Assembly: GCA_024233215.1 (NCBI GenBank)
Contig: JACKPW010000025.1
Location: 9,222 to 73,221 of the forward strand
Reading direction: 5' to 3'
Origin: Verrucomicrobiales bacterium
GTDB taxonomy: Bacteria > Verrucomicrobiota > Verrucomicrobiia > Limisphaerales > J093
DNA length: 64,000 nucleotides
The notes under the pieces were generated by a model, which did not search any database, was not told the DNA's origin, and worked only from the letters and a program-made list of their open reading frames with translations. Numbering within the stretch: the stretch's first letter is position 1; each line of letters starts with the position of its first letter. The position numbers and the translations under genes are program-made. Below, one piece after another: positions 32,906-40,902 of this stretch.

Positions 32906-34582
32906 TCACGCCCTTGTGCCCCGGGCCAGCTGCTTCAATTCCTCCTGGCTCCAGACGCGCTTGGCGCCGGACCGGATGTCGATGGTTTCCATGCGATCCG
33001 TGCAGGAGAAGCAGGGATCGATGCTGCCCAGCGAAATTGTCATGTCGGCGAGTTGCTGGTCCTTGATCATCGCCGGAACGCCCTGGAGGTTCTGGTAGGT
33101 CGGTGCCCGGACCCGCCAGCGACGTGGTCGGTTGTTCTCGCCCGTGATGACGAAATGATGACTTTCGCCGCGGGGGGCTTCCACCGAGGACATCCCCATC
33201 CGGCCCACCGGCAGCTCATCCTGGATGTCGAGCGAAAGCGGCCCCGGTTCCATGCGGTCGAGGCACTGGCGGATGATGCGGATCGACTCGAACACCTCGA
33301 GCGCCCGGACGATCACGCGCGACCAGACGTCGGCGCCGTCGGCGGTGATCACGTCGAATTCCACGCGGTCGTAGGCGGCGTAGGGATGGTCGCGGCGGGC
33401 ATCGATGTCGACCCCGGCGGCGCGGGCCACCGGCCCCAGCAGGGCGGCGTCCTTGACCAGATGGCGGTCGGCCACGCCCACCCCCCGGGTGCGGGCTTTC
33501 AGGTTGCGGTCCTTCTGCACGGCCGCGACGACCGGGCGCCATTCCTTTTCCAGTTGGTCGAGGACCTGGCGGAGTTCAGCGCGGAGGTCGTCGGTGATTT
33601 CCCAACGGACGCCCCCGATGACGCAGAGGGCGTAGGTCTTGCGGTTGCCGCTGATCTTCTCGGCGATCCACATGACCGGTTCGCGGATGCGGAAGGCCTG
33701 CATGAACATGGTGTCGAACCCGACGATGTGGCAGGCCAGCCCGACCCAGAGCAGGTGGCTGTGCAGGCGCTCGAGTTCGAGCATGATGGTGCGGATGTAT
33801 TCCGCGCGCGGGGGGATGCGCAAGGCCGCCGCGCCTTCCACGGACTGGGCGTAGGCCACGTTGTGGACGCAGCCGCAGATGCCGCAGATCCGTTCGGCGG
33901 CCATCGGGATGTCGTTGTAGGTCAGCACCGATTCCGCCAGCTTTTCGATTCCGCGGTGCACCATGAAGCCGCGGTATTCACAGCCGCGGACCATTTCGCC
34001 CTCGACGTAGAGCCGGAAGTGGGCCGGTTCATCGAGGGTGGGATGAAACGGGCCGAACGGCACGACGGTGCAGCCCTCGGGCGCCTCGTCGAACTTGAAC
34101 TCGCGATCCGGATCGAAACCCTCCGGCACATGATCGAACGGCACGTCCTTGCGCAGCGGATGGACGCCGTCGGGCCAGCCATCCGGGAGGACGAGACGCT
34201 TGAGGTAGCGATGCCCCCGCGGCTCGAGGCCGTAGAGATCGCGGATCTCGCGCTCGGCCCAGTTCGCGGCGGGGACCTCGTCGGTGATGCTGTCAAACGC
34301 CGGTTCGTCGGCCGGAATCCGGGTGAGGATGCTGCTGAGCAGATGGTCCTCGTCGAAGGCGAAGTGGTGGGCGACGAGGAAGTCGCCGGAGTGCGGCCGG
34401 TCGTCGGCGCCGATGCTGATGACGTAGCGGGCGTCGAGATGACGGAAGACGTGCCGGCAGATTTCGCGCACCGATTGGGGATCGACGAACACGAACAGCC
34501 GGTCCTCGGCGGGGATGTCCGCGCGTTGGATGGCGTTGCCGAAGCGTTCCTTCAGCAGGTTCAGTTTTTCTCGGGCAGCCAT
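32906..34582 (-). CDS. Group 4 [NiFe] hydrogenase large subunit (HycE-like, NuoC-NuoD fusion)
   Basis: 558-aa catalytic subunit. Residues about 1-150 are NuoC/HycE-N-like (NWAEREIRDLYGLEPRGH); the rest is NuoD-like. Both nickel motifs are intact: ERICGICGCVH (C233, C236) and DPCFSCTDR (C524, C527), so it should be a real [NiFe] hydrogenase rather than a complex I subunit. The tail after R530 (28 residues beginning METIDIR) matches the C-terminal peptide that HycI removes from E. coli HycE after CTDR; a HycI-like protease is encoded in the same operon. Start ATG 34582 overlaps the preceding gene by 22 bp; a longer upstream frame would be out of place. Confidence 0.93.
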   Translation of the reverse strand: MAAREKLNLLKERFGNAIQRADIPAEDRLFVFVDPQSVREICRHVFRHLDARYVISIGADDRPHSGDFLVAHHFAFDEDHLLSSILTRIPADEPAFDSITDEVPAANWAEREIRDLYGLEPRGHRYLKRLVLPDGWPDGVHPLRKDVPFDHVPEGFDPDREFKFDEAPEGCTVVPFGPFHPTLDEPAHFRLYVEGEMVRGCEYRGFMVHRGIEKLAESVLTYNDIPMAAERICGICGCVHNVAYAQSVEGAAALRIPPRAEYIRTIMLELERLHSHLLWVGLACHIVGFDTMFMQAFRIREPVMWIAEKISGNRKTYALCVIGGVRWEITDDLRAELRQVLDQLEKEWRPVVAAVQKDRNLKARTRGVGVADRHLVKDAALLGPVARAAGVDIDARRDHPYAAYDRVEFDVITADGADVWSRVIVRALEVFESIRIIRQCLDRMEPGPLSLDIQDELPVGRMGMSSVEAPRGESHHFVITGENNRPRRWRVRAPTYQNLQGVPAMIKDQQLADMTISLGSIDPCFSCTDRMETIDIRSGAKRVWSQEELKQLARGTRA

Positions 34583-36549
34583 GCGGATGCGGGGGCGGTT
34601 TCGGTCGTGGGGGTGGGGCGGCGGGGTGGGATGGCCGGCAACCGGCCGGCCGTGGGCGACAGTCGGGCGACGGCGCGGTGCAGTTCGCTGTAGTAATGGG
34701 CGGCGGCGAGCCGGTTGGAGTCGTTGCCCAGGGTGTAGCCGCACAGCCAGGGCGCGGCGATGCGGCGACGGCTTCCGCCCAATCGGGTCAGCAGCGTGGT
34801 GAAGCCGAGCAGGATTGCGACAAACGCGAGCACGACCGCCGGGGCGTAGGCCGCGGCTCCGCTGATGGGCAGCAAACCCGGATTGGCGGTGCCGTTCAGG
34901 CCCGGTGCGGCGGTGAGGAGCGTGGCGAGTCCCTGCGGACTGGCGGTCACGGCCCGTTCGATGAACCGGACTCCGAGCAGTGGAACCAGTCCGGCGGTGA
35001 CGCACAACCCCGCCAGTGAAGCCTGCGCCGCGCGCATCTTCCAGCCGACCTCGAGGGTCGGGCTACCGGCGGCCCTGGCGGTGACGAGGTCGCTGGCGCG
35101 GGTCAGGAACACGGCCCCATAGAACTTGATCATGAGCGCCAGGGTGAGCGCGCTGGTAAGGATGGCGATGACGGTGCATACGGGCAGGAGGACGCTGGCC
35201 TGGCGCCCCCCGATGCCGGCAACGAACATGGGCCACTTGCTGGCGAACCCGCTGAGCAACGGCACGCCGGCGATGGCCATGGAGGCGATGAGCGCGGTGA
35301 ACCCGGTCCACGGCATGAATCGCAGCAGACCGCCCAGGCGGTTCATGTCCTGGGTGCCGGTGGCGTGCAGCACGGAGCCGGCGTCCAGGAACAGGAGGCT
35401 CTTGAACACGCCGTGGTTCAGGGTGTGGAACAGGGCGCCGATCAGGGCCACGGCGGCGAGCGTCCGTGATGCGGGGGTCGGGTCCTTGACCAGGGTGAGG
35501 CAGAGGCCCAAGGCCATCAGGATGTAGCCGACCTGGCCGATGCTGGAGTAGGCGAGCAACCGCTTGGTCTGTTCCTGGCGCAGGGCCTTCCACGTGCCGC
35601 TGAACAGCGTGATCGTGCCGAGCAACGTCATCGCCAGCCCCCAGCCGCCTGCGGGATAACGGTCCAGGGCCTCGGCCGGAACCAGCCAGAGAAAATAGCG
35701 CATCAGCCCGTAGACCCCGGTCTTGAGCATCACGCCGGAGAGCATCGCGCTCACCGGCGAAGGGGCGGCCGGGTGGGCGTCCGGCAGCCACACCTGCCCA
35801 AACGGCCACATGCCAAGCTTCACGCCAAAGCCCACGAGGAACAGCAGCAGGGCAAGCCCGACCCACCCCGGCTGCCGGGCAAGCAGGATCGGCATCTGAT
35901 GGGACACGGCGTCGAAATCAAACCGCATCAACGCGCGGTCGGCCACCACGACCGCCTCGTCGCCCGCCAGCATCGCGGCCCCAAGCATCGTCACGGCACA
36001 CGCGAATTGCATCATCCACAGGAACCGGGAGGCCGCACGCTGATGAGCGGCGTCACGGCGGTCGTAGCGGATCATCGCCCAGCCGGTCAGGGTCATCATC
36101 TGCCAGAAGATGAAGAAGAACCACATCATGTCCGTGGTGCTGACCAGGCCGAACATCGCGGCGATGAAGACGAGGAGATGCGGGTAGAACCGGCCCGACC
36201 CCTCCGGCACATCCCGGACCATGTAATCGATGGCGTGGAAGGTGGCACAAAGCGCGACCACGGAGATCAGGGCCAGAAAGACCGCGCTCAGTCCGTCCAC
36301 GTAGAGCCGCAGCGCGAAGCCCATCGGCGGCAGGGCGAAGAACGTCACGCCATGCTGCCCGGGCCCGACGCGCAGGACCTCGACCACCGCCGAAAGCACC
36401 AGGGCGGACGCCAGCGCCACGAGGCCAAAGCTGAACCAGCCGGCCAGGCGGCGTCGACGGTCGAGAGCCACCGTCACCCCTGCGCCGATGAGGCACAGCA
36501 GCATCGCGGCAAGGACCCTGGCTTCGGGGGTGTGGAACAAGTCAGGCAT
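34561..36549 (-). CDS. Antiporter-like membrane subunit 2 (HyfB/HycC/NuoL-type)
   Basis: About 662-aa protein with roughly 15 membrane helices of the proton-conducting transporter family (Proton_antipo_M core: LVSTTDMMWFFFIFWQMMTL, KLGMWPFGQVWLPDAHPAAPSPVSAMLSGVMLKTGVYG, HTLNHGVFKSLLFL). These carry the Lys/His residues used for ion pumping in complex I-like hydrogenases. It is a close paralog of the subunit encoded just upstream. ATG 36549 is preferred; a TTG at 36555 overlaps the upstream stop and is an alternative start. Confidence 0.9.
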   Translation of the reverse strand: MPDLFHTPEARVLAAMLLCLIGAGVTVALDRRRRLAGWFSFGLVALASALVLSAVVEVLRVGPGQHGVTFFALPPMGFALRLYVDGLSAVFLALISVVALCATFHAIDYMVRDVPEGSGRFYPHLLVFIAAMFGLVSTTDMMWFFFIFWQMMTLTGWAMIRYDRRDAAHQRAASRFLWMMQFACAVTMLGAAMLAGDEAVVVADRALMRFDFDAVSHQMPILLARQPGWVGLALLLFLVGFGVKLGMWPFGQVWLPDAHPAAPSPVSAMLSGVMLKTGVYGLMRYFLWLVPAEALDRYPAGGWGLAMTLLGTITLFSGTWKALRQEQTKRLLAYSSIGQVGYILMALGLCLTLVKDPTPASRTLAAVALIGALFHTLNHGVFKSLLFLDAGSVLHATGTQDMNRLGGLLRFMPWTGFTALIASMAIAGVPLLSGFASKWPMFVAGIGGRQASVLLPVCTVIAILTSALTLALMIKFYGAVFLTRASDLVTARAAGSPTLEVGWKMRAAQASLAGLCVTAGLVPLLGVRFIERAVTASPQGLATLLTAAPGLNGTANPGLLPISGAAAYAPAVVLAFVAILLGFTTLLTRLGGSRRRIAAPWLCGYTLGNDSNRLAAAHYYSELHRAVARLSPTAGRLPAIPPRRPTPTTETAPASAWLPEKN

Positions 36550-36551
36550 GC

Positions 36552-38486
36552 TCAAGTGGTTTTCGGGGGTTCAGAGTCCTTTGCCACCGGGCTGCCGGGG
36601 GTGCCGCCCAGCCAGCGGAATCGGCGTTTGAACTCGGCGTAGAGGCCGTGGGCGGTGTAGCGCGTCGGTTCCGCCGCGGTCTGGTAGCCGGTCAGCCACG
36701 GTGTGGCGCGGCGACGGGAGGCGCCACCCGAGCGGGTCAGCAGGGCGGCGAGTCCGGCGAGGAGCAGCAGGACTGCCAGCATTGCGAGCGGGAGGAAGAC
36801 CGCGGAACCGCCCAAGGCCGCGGGCATTCCGGGGACCTTCCCGGCGCCGCCCAGGGCGTCGGCCAGCACCCCGGCGTAACCGGCCTGGCTGGCGAGGAGG
36901 GCCCTGGCCACCAGTCCGAAGGCCAGGCCTGGAACGAGTCCGAACAGAACGCACGCAGCGGCGAGCACGAGTTGAGGCGCCTGCATGAGGCCGTCCACCT
37001 CAAGCCGCTTTCCTTCCTGCGCGGCGCTCGTCACGGTCCGGCTGGTCTGCCCCAGGAAGCTCACACCAAAGAACTTCATGAAGGAGGCCAGGGTCACGGC
37101 GCTGATCAGGATTCCGATCACCGCGCAGACCGGGAGCAGGCGGCCTGCGGGCGTGCCCTGGATGGCGCCGACGTAGAGGGTCCATTTGCTGAGGAAGCCG
37201 TTGAAGCCCGGGACGCCCGAGATCGACATCGCGGCGACCAGCGCGGTCAGGCCGGTCAGGGGCATCCAGCGCAGCAGTCCGCCGAGCTGGTTGAGGTTCT
37301 GGGTTCGCGCTGCCCAGAGCATGGACCCGGAGTTGAGGAACAGCAGGCTCTTGAACGTGCCATGAAAGACGGTGTGCATCAGGGCCCCGGCAAAGGCCAC
37401 CGCTGCGACCGGCAGCAGCGCGGGGTCGCCGTGTCCGAGGATGAGCAGCGAGGTCCCGATGCCGAGCAGGATGTAGCCGAGCTGCCCGATGCTGTGGAAT
37501 GCCAGCAGCCGCTTCGTCTGTTCCTGGCGCAGCGCCTGCAGCGTGCCGGTGAACAACGTCAGCGTGCCGAGTCCCGCAATCCACGCGCCCCAGGCTCCCG
37601 CCGGGTAGATGTCGCGGGCCGATTCCGGCACCAGCCAGAGGAAGTAACGGAGGATGCCGTAGACGCCGGTCTTGAGCATGACCCCGGAGAGGAGCGCACT
37701 CATGGGCGACGGCGCGGCGGGGTGGGCGTCCGGCAGCCAGACCTGGCCAAACGGCCACATGCCCAGCTTGATCCCGAACCCAACCAGGAACAGGGCGAAG
37801 GCGGTGGCGACGAGGCCGGGACGTTGTTCCAGGAGTCCCGGCAGACCCCGGCTGATGGAATCGAAATCGTACCGGAGGGTGGCACCGCCCGCGGCCGGCA
37901 CGGCATTCGTGGCGAGGAGTTCGGCACCGATCATCGTGGCCACGCAGGCAATCTGCATCATCACGAGGAACTTCACCGCCGCCCGCCGGTTTTCCGGCTT
38001 GTGATGCTCGAAGCGGATGAGCGCGTAGCCGGGCAGGGTCATCATCTGCCAGAAGATGAAGAAGAACCACATCATGTCCGTGGTGCTCACCAGCCCGTAC
38101 ATCGCCGCGAGAAAGACCAGCAACCACGGGTGATACCGCCGCAGGCTGTACTCCGGATACAGATCCATGTAGCGGATGCCAAAGAAGGTCGCGGGCAGCG
38201 CGATGCTGGCGATCAACCCGATGAAGATCGCGCTCAGTCCATCGACATGCAGCGTCAGCGCAAAGCCCAGGGCGGGGAGTTTCAGGAATGTCTCCGGTTC
38301 CACCCCGCCGAGCCGCAGGGAGGAACCGGCGGCATACAGCGCCAACGAACTGGCGACCGCGGTGATGCCAAACGCCAGCCAACCGGTGAGGCGCCTTTGA
38401 CACGCCGTGAGCGCGGTCAATCCGGCGCCCGCGAGGCAGACGATCAGCGAGGTCAACAATGCCTGTCCGGGAGTCATGAGACGCAA
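36552..38486 (-). CDS. Antiporter-like membrane subunit 1 (HyfB/HycC/NuoL-type)
   Basis: 644-aa polytopic membrane protein, first of two tandem paralogs. Same diagnostic stretches as its neighbour (STTDMMWFFFIFWQMMTL; KLGMWPFGQVWLPDAHPAAPSPMSALLSGVMLKTGVYG; HTVFHGTFKSLLFL). Having two large antiporter-like subunits suggests more than one ion-translocation channel, as in Hyf (Hyd-4) or Mbh/Mbx-type complexes. Its start overlaps the maturation-protease gene by 13 bp. Whether it moves H+ or Na+ cannot be decided from sequence reading alone. Confidence 0.92.
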   Translation of the reverse strand: MRLMTPGQALLTSLIVCLAGAGLTALTACQRRLTGWLAFGITAVASSLALYAAGSSLRLGGVEPETFLKLPALGFALTLHVDGLSAIFIGLIASIALPATFFGIRYMDLYPEYSLRRYHPWLLVFLAAMYGLVSTTDMMWFFFIFWQMMTLPGYALIRFEHHKPENRRAAVKFLVMMQIACVATMIGAELLATNAVPAAGGATLRYDFDSISRGLPGLLEQRPGLVATAFALFLVGFGIKLGMWPFGQVWLPDAHPAAPSPMSALLSGVMLKTGVYGILRYFLWLVPESARDIYPAGAWGAWIAGLGTLTLFTGTLQALRQEQTKRLLAFHSIGQLGYILLGIGTSLLILGHGDPALLPVAAVAFAGALMHTVFHGTFKSLLFLNSGSMLWAARTQNLNQLGGLLRWMPLTGLTALVAAMSISGVPGFNGFLSKWTLYVGAIQGTPAGRLLPVCAVIGILISAVTLASFMKFFGVSFLGQTSRTVTSAAQEGKRLEVDGLMQAPQLVLAAACVLFGLVPGLAFGLVARALLASQAGYAGVLADALGGAGKVPGMPAALGGSAVFLPLAMLAVLLLLAGLAALLTRSGGASRRRATPWLTGYQTAAEPTRYTAHGLYAEFKRRFRWLGGTPGSPVAKDSEPPKTT

Positions 38487-38986
38487 GGAGCTTCCGGGAC
38501 CGCCACCGGTTCGGCGGCGCCGAGGTTGATCAGGAGTTGGGTCAGGGACTCAAGGGTTTCCCGGACCGTGGTCGAAATCGGGGTGCCGGGGGTCAGACGC
38601 CCGGGTTGCACGGCGAGCAACCGGACGCGGCGGTGGGATTCCGATTCCAGCATCGTGGCCAGAAATCCGAGGGACAGCTTGTGGGTCGAGATTTGCGGGT
38701 GGCGGCTGACGATCTCGTCGCGGTCGAACAGCGCCACCGAACCGGGGGCGCCACCGAAGTTCGTGGCATCCAGGAACACCACCTCGTCACAGTCGGTTTC
38801 CTCCACTGCGTGCAGGTGGTTCTCGGGGACGCTGCCACCCAGGATCACATTCCCGCAACCCGCCTCCTGCAGCATTTCCGCGAGCCGGACACCGAGCCCG
38901 TCATCGCCGAGGTCGGGGTTGCCGATGCCGACCCAGGCCACGGGGCGGGAGAGGATGTCCCGGAGTTGCTCGCGCAGGCCGTTCAT
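38474..38986 (-). CDS. Hydrogenase maturation protease (HycI-like)
   Basis: 170-aa endopeptidase of the HycI/HybD family: GIGNPDLGDDGLGVRLAEML (20-39) with the metal-binding acidic residues, LDATNFGG (D73), and the STHKLSLG segment (H102). These enzymes read nickel insertion and cut off the C-terminal peptide of the large subunit; a matching peptide is present on the HycE-like protein in this operon. Start ATG 38986 overlaps the preceding stop (TGATG). Confidence 0.92.
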   Translation of the reverse strand: MNGLREQLRDILSRPVAWVGIGNPDLGDDGLGVRLAEMLQEAGCGNVILGGSVPENHLHAVEETDCDEVVFLDATNFGGAPGSVALFDRDEIVSRHPQISTHKLSLGFLATMLESESHRRVRLLAVQPGRLTPGTPISTTVRETLESLTQLLINLGAAEPVAVPEAPCVS

Positions 38987-39831
38987 CAGATTTCCTCCCC
39001 CAGCTTGCGGATCTGCTCGAAGGTAAAGACGGGGCCGTCGACGCACACGTAGGCGACGCCGATGCAGCAGTGGCCGCACTTGCCCACGCCGCATTTCATG
39101 TAGCGTTCCAGGGTGGAAACGATGTTGTGATCCTCGAAGCCCATCCCCTTCAGGTCCTGGATCACGAACCGGAACATGATGGGCGGACCGCACACGAAGG
39201 CGGTGGTCTTCGCGGGGTCCAGGTTCACCCCGTCCTGCTTGAACAGGCTGCCGACCACGCCCGTGTGACCCTGCCACGAAGGGTCGGCGCGATCGACCGT
39301 CAGATGGCATTCGATGCCCGCGGCCTTTTCCCACTGCTTCAGGTCCGACAGATACATCAGTTCCGTCGGCGACTTCGCCCCGTAGAAGATCTGGATGCGA
39401 CCGTACTGTTCACGATGCGCCATCGCGTAGATGATGCAGGAGCGGAGGGGGATCAAACCGATGCCGCCCGCCACGAACACGAGGTCGCGGCCGGCGTAGG
39501 CGTCCATCGGGAAGCCGTTGCCATAGGGTCCGCGCACGCCGAACTGGTCGCCCGGCTTCAGTGCGTGGAGGGCGGAGGTGCAACTACCCACGGTCCGGAT
39601 GGTAAAGAAGGTCTCGTCCTCGGTCGGGCTCGGGGGCAGGGAGGCGGGAAACTCGCCGATCCCGAAGAGCGATACCTGGGCGAATTGCCCGGGTTTGAAA
39701 CGCTTGAACGCCGCCTGTTCCGCCGGGTCCTCGAAGTGCCAGTAGAACGTCCGGACTTCCGCGATCTCGTCAACCACGCGGTCCAGCACGGCCAGCTTGG
39801 GCAGATAAAGTTGGTCAGGTCGGCTCGACAT
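38986..39831 (-). CDS. FAD/NAD(P)-binding oxidoreductase with [2Fe-2S] (sulfhydrogenase gamma-like)
   Basis: 281-aa protein of the ferredoxin-NADP reductase superfamily: FAD-binding barrel (FKPGQFAQVSLFGIGEFPASL), GPYGNGFP, the NAD(P)-binding start DLVFVAGGIGLIPLRSCI (about 130), and a C-terminal Cys cluster (MKCGVGKCGHCCIG...YVC) that binds [2Fe-2S], as in HydG of archaeal sulfhydrogenase, AsrB and PyrK. It would link the complex to NAD(P)H. It overlaps the preceding 4Fe-4S gene by 17 bp. Confidence 0.9.
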   Translation of the reverse strand: MSSRPDQLYLPKLAVLDRVVDEIAEVRTFYWHFEDPAEQAAFKRFKPGQFAQVSLFGIGEFPASLPPSPTEDETFFTIRTVGSCTSALHALKPGDQFGVRGPYGNGFPMDAYAGRDLVFVAGGIGLIPLRSCIIYAMAHREQYGRIQIFYGAKSPTELMYLSDLKQWEKAAGIECHLTVDRADPSWQGHTGVVGSLFKQDGVNLDPAKTTAFVCGPPIMFRFVIQDLKGMGFEDHNIVSTLERYMKCGVGKCGHCCIGVAYVCVDGPVFTFEQIRKLGEEI

Positions 39832-40900
39832 CGGTGGCTTCGATTTCGACGGTGGCGCGGCGGATCATCTCGACGACGCTGGGCATGCCGATGTCTCCGT
39901 GGCAGACGGCGACGCAGCGGCCGCAGCCCACGCAGGCCATCGAGAGTTCCCGTTGGATGAAGTAATGGGCCAGCTTGCGGAAGAAGCGGCGGTTGCGGCG
40001 GTCATGCACGGCGTGGCGGGGGTTGTGGCCGCCGGCCATCCGGGTGAAACCACTGAGGGCACAGGCGTCCCAGAGCCGGACGCGCTCGAACTCGTCCGGG
40101 CCAATGCGCCGGTCGCTGACCGTGAAACAGGTGCACGCCGGGCAGACGTAGGTACAACCGCCACATTCGAGACAGCGGCTGCCGATTTCCTGCCAGGTCT
40201 TGTCCAGGATCTTCCCCTGCGAGACGTAACGGACCGTGGCGGCGAACCAGCTCGTCATGGTCTTGAAGCGCTTTCGCACCTCGCTGAGGATCGCCCGGCG
40301 GCGGGCGATATGTTCGGCGGTGCCCTTGACAAAGAACGGCGCCTCGAACAACGCCTCGCCGCGGTCCGTCCCTGCCGCCACCAGAAACACGTCCCCCAGA
40401 TCCATCAGCTGCAGGTCGAATCCCTCACGCGCCGCCGGCCCCGTGTCCGTGCAGACGCAGAAACAGTTCTCGTCGATGTCCCGTTCCGGATCGCTGCAAA
40501 CCACGTTCACCAGGAAGAGGTTTCGCCGCCGATGCTCGTAGTGGTCGTCCCGGTAGTCCCGCCCCAGGTAGAAACGGTCCTGGTGCACGATGCCTGCCAC
40601 GTCACACGACCGGATGCCGAAGATGGCGCGGGGCGTCTCGTCGTAGCTGGGGGTGAGTTGGTAACCGCCGTCGGTCTTCTTGATCCGCATGAGCTGCTCC
40701 AGGTGCGGCAGCACATAGCGCTTCGGCGGGTAGTAGGGGTTCGGCAGGTGGATGGCGATGTTGTGCCGGTTCTCGTCCGTGACGACGTCAAACGCGCTGT
40801 CGCGGCCCCGACCCGGGAATGGCGCGATCACCTCGTAGTCGCGGCGGAGCAGGTCCACCAGCTTGAGCACATCGGTCTTGGCGAGGATTCGGGCGCGCAT
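39815..40900 (-). CDS. 4Fe-4S dicluster electron-transfer subunit (sulfhydrogenase beta/AsrA-like)
   Basis: 361-aa soluble protein of the HydB/AsrA family. The N-terminal part (FGIRSCDVAGIVHQDRFYLG) is typical of the family, and two [4Fe-4S] motifs lie in the C-terminal third: CLECGGCTYVCPACTCF (about 243-259) and CVGCGRCVAVCHGD (about 327-340). It usually partners the FAD/[2Fe-2S] reductase encoded next. Starts 2 bp after the molybdoprotein stop. Confidence 0.9.
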   Translation of the reverse strand: MRARILAKTDVLKLVDLLRRDYEVIAPFPGRGRDSAFDVVTDENRHNIAIHLPNPYYPPKRYVLPHLEQLMRIKKTDGGYQLTPSYDETPRAIFGIRSCDVAGIVHQDRFYLGRDYRDDHYEHRRRNLFLVNVVCSDPERDIDENCFCVCTDTGPAAREGFDLQLMDLGDVFLVAAGTDRGEALFEAPFFVKGTAEHIARRRAILSEVRKRFKTMTSWFAATVRYVSQGKILDKTWQEIGSRCLECGGCTYVCPACTCFTVSDRRIGPDEFERVRLWDACALSGFTRMAGGHNPRHAVHDRRNRRFFRKLAHYFIQRELSMACVGCGRCVAVCHGDIGMPSVVEMIRRATVEIEATDVEPT

Positions 40901-40902
40901 GG

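Noticed and set aside
32657..34693. 678-codon plus-strand frame
   Set aside because: Antisense to the hydrogenase large subunit, whose motifs are clear; His/Asp/Gly-rich shadow without any domain.
36648..39026. 792-codon plus-strand frame
   Set aside because: Antisense to the antiporter-like subunit and HycI genes; low-complexity Gln/Gly/Arg-rich shadow.
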